Source: Morella rubra (taxonomy: Eukaryota; Streptophyta; Magnoliopsida; Fagales; Myricaceae). Taken from it: a DNA stretch of 64,000 nucleotides. Below are positions 58,793-64,000 of this stretch, one piece after another (positions within the stretch are counted from its first letter, which is position 1; each line of letters starts with the position of its first letter). Location of the stretch: the NCBI GenBank assembly GCA_003952965.2, contig CM025851.1:20168874-20232873 (forward strand), written 5' to 3'. The notes beneath the pieces are model-generated. The model did no database searches. It saw only the letters and a program-made list of their open reading frames with translations, and was not told the origin of the DNA. The translations under genes were made by a program, and so were the position numbers.

Positions 58793-59330
58793 TAGGGGTG
58801 TACTTCAAACCCAAGGGGTCGAAAATTCCTTTTCAAACTTTTGACTTGATAAAGGATTGAATTTGATTTTTGATTTTGATTTCCACCCGACAATACATAT
58901 TTTCGAGCCGACCTGCATTTCAATAGTTGGCTTGGAAGTTAGTTGGGTGAAAAAATGGACTTGAATTCATTTTTTGGTAGGATTGCTTTTAATCTTCACG
59001 AACCAATTATCTTAGTTTTTCATATGGCTATTTGGGCCAAGTTTGTAGCCTAAAGTTCTTTTATGAGTCTATTACAATTTCCTTCCTTAAACTACCACTC
59101 GATTTTCAAATACTCCCATAAACTTTAACTCATTGTAACTCACCTCCATAAACTATACTTTTCATTGTGACTTCTGTAAAATTTTCAATTAGCCCAGCTG
59201 CTTTCTCTATACCCATAATCTCTTTGAACCAAAAGTCCAAAGCATCCAACTTGTAATGTGGGTCCAGCACAACAACAACAACAAAAACTATCATGTTATC
59301 TTCTAAGAATCTCCCCAATATTTTTTATAT
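58793..59330 (-). pseudogene. hAT transposon relic with transposase C-terminal piece
   Basis: 58793 begins TAGGGGTGTACTTCAAACCC, a hAT-type terminal repeat. On the minus strand 59318-59130 encodes ..VVVVLDPHYKLDALDFWFKEI.., matching the region of RICESLEEPER-like hAT transposases before the dimerisation domain. It keeps only part of the transposase and the 3' terminus; the dimerisation motif is not visible and the other end is gone. Confidence 0.6.
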
Positions 59331-60295
59331 AGGGTAATTTCATAGTTTACCCTTTAATTATGAGCAAAAATCAATGTCACCCCCAAACTATCAAAATAAA
59401 TTTTTACGTCCTCTAAGTTTTCAAAATCATCAAAGTATGCCCTCTGTCCAAATCAGCTGTAAGTCAAACGGAAAACGTGAGAAATGACTGAAATGCCCTT
59501 CAAGATAGAATTTTATAAAATAAGTAAAAATTTCCTGTGCAAGAGAGGCATGCCTCTGCAGTATCTCATGGGTTAGTCAACTCTGCAAAAGGCAGCATCA
59601 GGAAAGAACCCACGCACAACAATTTGGGCCTTCTAGAACTCGCCAATTCCCATCAAGGATCTTGCATGCAACTATCCTTACCTTTCTTGTTGCTAAACCT
59701 TCAAAACTTTTTAAGAAAACTCCTAGAAAAAAAATGATCTAGCTGGGTTAAAAGAAGACAAGAAAAAGATGGAAGAAAAGACTAAAGGAAAACTTGGAAG
59801 GGTGCCTCTCCTTCTTGGCCAACCCCCCTTGCCTTGCTTCTTTTTCTTCCTTTCTTTTCCTTCTCTTCTCCCTCTTTCCTCTTCAATTCTACCTCTCCTC
59901 TCCCTTTTATTTTTCTTTCTTTCTTTCTTCTCTCTTTCTCTCTATGTGCACGGCTAAGGCAAAATGTCGGTCCCCCTTTGATTGCAATCTTAAATATGTC
60001 TCTTTCTCTCTCTCTATCTTTCTCTCCCCCAGTATGACCTAGTTAGTAGGGGTAGCTATTAAAAGTAAAGCGGCCATCATTAATACCAAGTTAACAAACT
60101 CAAGAAAGTGTCTGATCGGGTGAACATGTGTTGGTTAGGGAGTCATAGGACACATGGCAAAAAGTTCATTTTGTCTCTAACCTAGGCCATAATTATACTT
60201 AATTAGGGTGAGGGCGCATTAATGTGGCCGGCCATGCTTGTTGGTCACTAATGGACTTAGTCTTATGAGCTTCCCAAGTCCATTCTAGGGTCTAA
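59331..60295. other. intergenic; single-sided MITE end near 59333
   Basis: 59333-59530 (GGGTAATTTCATAGTTTACCC.., ..CCCCCAAACTATC..) resembles one arm of a Mutator-type MITE without its partner. 59820-60030 is a long CT-rich stretch whose Phe/Leu/Ser frames are compositional. No gene is seen. Confidence 0.35.
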
Positions 60296-60304
60296 TATAA
60301 TCTA

Positions 60305-61878
60305 GGCTAAAATATAACGCGTGCCTTTGTAGTATAGACTTTTTCTGAATATGCCCCTAGGGTTCATTTTGTTGTCCCGCTGCCCCTGTGGTGATGTACC
60401 TTTCCCAAAAATACCCCTCCCATCCATAATCCGTCTCCAAACTAATGGAATTTGCTAAGCTGTCAAAAAATTACACGTCATGGCCAATAGAAAGAGGACA
60501 TTTGTAATATTTGCTGACTGTGCATACGTCCTTGTGGTTCTCGTACAATCCACGTTGTCAACAAAATTTTCATGCCGAAAATACCCCTGCCACGTCACTA
60601 AATTGAAATCTCCACATTCAAATCTTTTTCCAAAAAGATAAAACCAAAGGTGCCATCATTTTCTTAACTCTTCTGCAAAACTCCTACGAACATTGTAATA
60701 AAGAGGTAGGGCATGAAAAAGGTTCATTCTGTGCTGGAGGAGCCCTTTGAATCTCATCTGATTCCGAATCTAATAGCCTAATTCCATTGTCAACATTGGC
60801 CCCAATAGGTTCGATGTTCTAATTCAACGTTCCTATCTCAAGTGAAAATCATCTGGAAAGAATCAAAACTATTTCACAAAATGACATCTTGATCCGAAGT
60901 TTCAGAATCAAACAAGAAAACTTCAAAAGTTAAAAAGGAAATATTTGTCCTGAACTTAATAAAATGAAAAGTAGAAATGTAATTGGTTCGAGCAATATGA
61001 TTCAACAGCTGGATCAGAAACAAAATCTCTGTCAGATCCAGGTGCCTCTCGGCATGAAAACTACAAGACCAACAAAAATAATAATACTAATTTACATAAT
61101 AGGAAACTTGATCTCTGGTCTTATAAACCCCAACCTCACAATCCAAATCAAATCCAAAACCTCCACATTTCAAGAAACCATTTTCGAAAGTCATCGAAAG
61201 AAGAAATGTCCAAAATTCACAGAGCAATCAAAATCAAAGAAACTACGAAAAATTCGATGAAAAAAAGTCTTTCACATTCTCGCAATGGCAAGAGAGAATC
61301 GCGGTTGTGGTCGAGCTTACAAATATCTTAGAAAATGCCGATCGAATCCTCAGTGAATCGTTTTAGATTGTTGCAAATCTACATAAGCCCTAGTGCATTG
61401 TTGCAGAATCCTAATTGGCATTTGTAGAAACATTAACAATGCACTAGGGATGATGGAAACCTGCAGATTGAACTTGACGACAGCGATAGAGAGAGTTGTA
61501 ACAAACCAGCGGAAAGGCAAGAGCCTAGGATTTGACTTTTGAGTGATTTGGGGAAATGTTTGTGAGGGTTCGAGTGAAAGGGGAAGTGACGTGGCAGGGG
61601 TATTTTCAGCATGAAATATTTGTTGACAGCATGGATTGTACGGGAACCATAGGGACGTATGCACAGTCAGCAAATATTACACATGTCTTTTTTCTATTGG
61701 CCATGACGTGTAATTTTTTAACAGCTCAACAAATTCTGTTAGTTTGGAGATGGATTATGGACGAAGGGGTATTTTTAAGAAAGGTACATCACTACAGGGG
61801 CAACGGGACAGCAAAATGAACCCTAGGGGCATATTCAGGAAAAGTCTATACCACAGGGACACGCGTTATATTTTAGCT
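60305..61878. mobile_element. 1574-bp Mutator-like element with ~265-bp terminal inverted repeats
   Basis: Left arm 60305-60600 and right arm 61572-61878 are inverted copies at roughly 85-90% identity: GCTAAAATATAACGCGTG, GAATATGCCCCTAGGGTTCA, TGATGTACCTTTC and ACACGTCATGGCCAATAGAA occur in both. The flanks TATAATCTA (60296-60304) and TATAATTTA (61879-61887) match at 8 of 9. There is no transposase. The middle (60600-61560) has frames of 98 codons (60964-61260) and 107 codons (minus, 61350-61673) that I cannot assign. It is a candidate Pack-MULE. Confidence 0.78.
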
Positions 61879-61887
61879 TATAATTTA

Positions 61888-64000
61888 AGCCCAACCCATC
61901 TCTCACTCTACCTAAGGCCCACGGCACAAGCCCAATAATTGAGTCCAGGTGCTTCTAAATAAGTTTCAAAAGAAATTTAAACAACTAACTAATAATTATA
62001 AAAATAATATTAATCATAAAAAATAATTTAACAATAGGGAAATGAAAATAATTGACCAAAATAAATTAACCTAGTCATTTGCAATGAGATTAACAAAGTA
62101 TCAATTATATATACAATAATTAATGAAATAAGAGAGGGGATTTAATGCAATAACCTAGAGAAAATTATAGAGATAAAGAGAAAAGCATAACCTCACAAAA
62201 CTCCTTTCGATAAACACACGTCGCTGAAAAGGCACGAGAGGATCCCTCTCTTCTAACCAAAGTGGAATGATCATTATACAACAATAAACTCTTTCAATGG
62301 AGTGAATATTACAATAGAAATTCTATCTCTTTGATCTCACACAATAGTAAATAAGTGAAAGTGAGAGCTTATCTGTGAATGAGATGAGAAAAATATGATT
62401 TGAAGAGATTTGATATATTTCAAGCTTAACAAATGATGAATGGTCGTTCAAACATTTTATGAGTCATAGGAAAGTCCTTATACCGGTATACTATAGCGGT
62501 TGACTTCTACAGGTGTTTGTGGCCCCCCCAATAGTAAAAAATTCAGGCATACTGACTTTTTTGGGTTTCTGACCTCGTTGATTGCTACATAACGCGGTCG
62601 ATATTGGGTCGACTGGGATACCAACTTGGTTGACTGCTATATCTAAAAAATGTAGCCTTTATAATCTTAAAGCACAATTTTGAGCTTTTTAAGACCCAAT
62701 TTCAAAAAACAACTCTCCAAAGATATAAATATGATTTGGGAGTTCATATGAGAATGATTTGAAATAACTTAAGACATATTATAATTATTAAACTTGAGAC
62801 AAAAAAGTTTATGCTTGGTTTGAAAAATTATGCATGTGTGTGATTTAAATCCTTACTATAAGTGAGACCTTAGAGTTACAGAGATTATTCTAGGGTCTTG
62901 AGTCTTTACTTTTATGCCACTTCTATTCATTTGATCTTTGCTTGATCGATTGTGTATCCAGTTTAATTACTTTTTTTGTTATCATCAAAATATGAATTTT
63001 GACTAAAAGCCAAAGTTTTCTCCTATTCATTTTGTATTTGTTTAGTACCTATGGAAGACTAGAACAGTGCAGTACTGGAAACAATATCTTGAGCACTTGT
63101 ATTGTATTCATCTGAGTTTTTAGATCTTTTGAAGCTACAGTATAATTCAACTTCATGTAAAACAACATCATGTTTCTAATGACCTTAGCTTTTGGATTGA
63201 ACTAGGCGATTTAAGACTCAATATAGTACACCCGAACTTAGGGGGGGGGGGTGAATAGGTTTTTTAAATTTTTTTTTTCTTATCTTCTAATTTACTATAC
63301 ACTTCACAAGAATATCAGCAAGTTCAAGAACCCAAAATCTTTATCAAGATTTTATATATTATGATAACAAATAAACCAATGAAGCAATAAATCTTTTTAT
63401 CAAAGCTTCAAGATATTCAAGACAAACTATCTTTATGCTCAAAGACAATATTGAACATATTTATATTCAATCTAAATTTAACAATTTCAACAATAACAAT
63501 CACACACAATTGACACACAGATTGATTACGAAGAGAAACTTCTTGAAGACACACTTCAAGAAGGAAAACTCTACGGGCCTTGTGGCCGGGAAAGGTTTCC
63601 ACTAGTATGAGAATTTGAGGTTACACAGTGATCTGTTATACGTACACAAATCCCTTTGCTACTCTAACCCACTAAACTTCTTACCCAAATCTTTAATATG
63701 GATCTGCACTTCTTGCAGGGATGAGACTCGATCTCATCCATTCATACACGCTAGCACTTTCATCGCTGATCTAGTATGCAGTTTACCTAGTGAAACTTCA
63801 CTACTATTGCTACCAGACCAAAGTCACGCAAATCATTTTAGGAACTAGAACTCTGGTAAACCCTAAGACCTAAGCGGGTAAAGTTTGTGTGATCAGAAAC
63901 CTTAATGAAAACTAAAGAACAGGAACAATATTTTTTTGGTACACTTTAGTTCATACATAGTAAACTAAGAAACAATAACAGAGAGTCTTGGAGAAAATAA
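61888..64000. other. intergenic, probably LTR-retroelement-derived in part
   Basis: 62460-62660 has repeated GGTTGACT/GTCGACTGGG phrases. 63226-63270 has the CCGAACTTAGGGGGGTGAATAGG-type phrase often found in plant copia LTRs and leaders, with an 11-G run. No coding domain, LTR pair or target duplication could be fixed, and it continues past the window end. Confidence 0.3.

Noticed and set aside
59769-60042. Phe/Leu/Ser-rich frames
   Set aside because: CT-rich low-complexity DNA, no domain.

Overview
This window is nuclear DNA from a dicot, probably a woody or repeat-rich species. The evidence is three plant-type nuclear genes, one with a spliced 4.5-kb intron, separated by 8 to 18 kb of layered plant transposon debris. 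I see no tRNA or rRNA gene, CRISPR array or bacterial-style operon.

Recognisable host genes: (1) 14303-19748 (+), a two-exon mitochondrial-carrier-family adenine nucleotide carrier of the PM-ANT1 type, 324 aa. (2) 27765-28193 (-), an intronless CC-type (class III, ROXY) glutaredoxin, 142 aa, with a CCMC active site. (3) 46556-48513 (+), a two-exon class A heat stress transcription factor, best matched to HsfA2, 400 aa. Three heat shock elements lie 170-280 bp before its ATG, which suggests heat-factor feedback. The three genes show no operon-like or pathway link. The heat factor and the glutaredoxin both belong to stress-response families.

Repeat layout. 1-11.3 kb is a nest of fossils: the 3' end of a chromovirus-type gypsy element with a damaged LTR (1-2879), an Athila-like gypsy fragment on the minus strand (2880-5560), and a copia relic (5630-11290). 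A complete 3.34-kb gypsy solo LTR (5917-9257, duplication TTGGG) splits that relic. 20.7-25.4 kb is a cluster of inverted-repeat MITEs plus a hAT element (21437-22088). 31565-34895 is a gag-only copia element in minus orientation with duplication CATTT. 38.9-41.0 kb holds a Mutator-type MITE and a hAT-Tip100-like element, each with target duplications. 50001-55347 is an Ale-like copia element (duplication CTAAC). 55.4-58.8 kb is a minus-strand copia relic split by a 1.29-kb solo LTR (duplication AGACT), followed by a hAT relic. 60305-61878 is a Mutator-like element with about 265-bp terminal repeats.

Most interesting points: a short open frame inside the gypsy LTR, kept without indels in two diverged LTR copies and ending in a SUMO-interaction-like motif; an LTR with four pairs of TGTCGACA palindromes, each pair spaced exactly 22 bp; two near-empty retroposition scars in the carrier intron; and two tandem duplications with indel-noisy joints (33.4-34.3 kb and 54.2 kb) that look like unmerged assembly overlaps.
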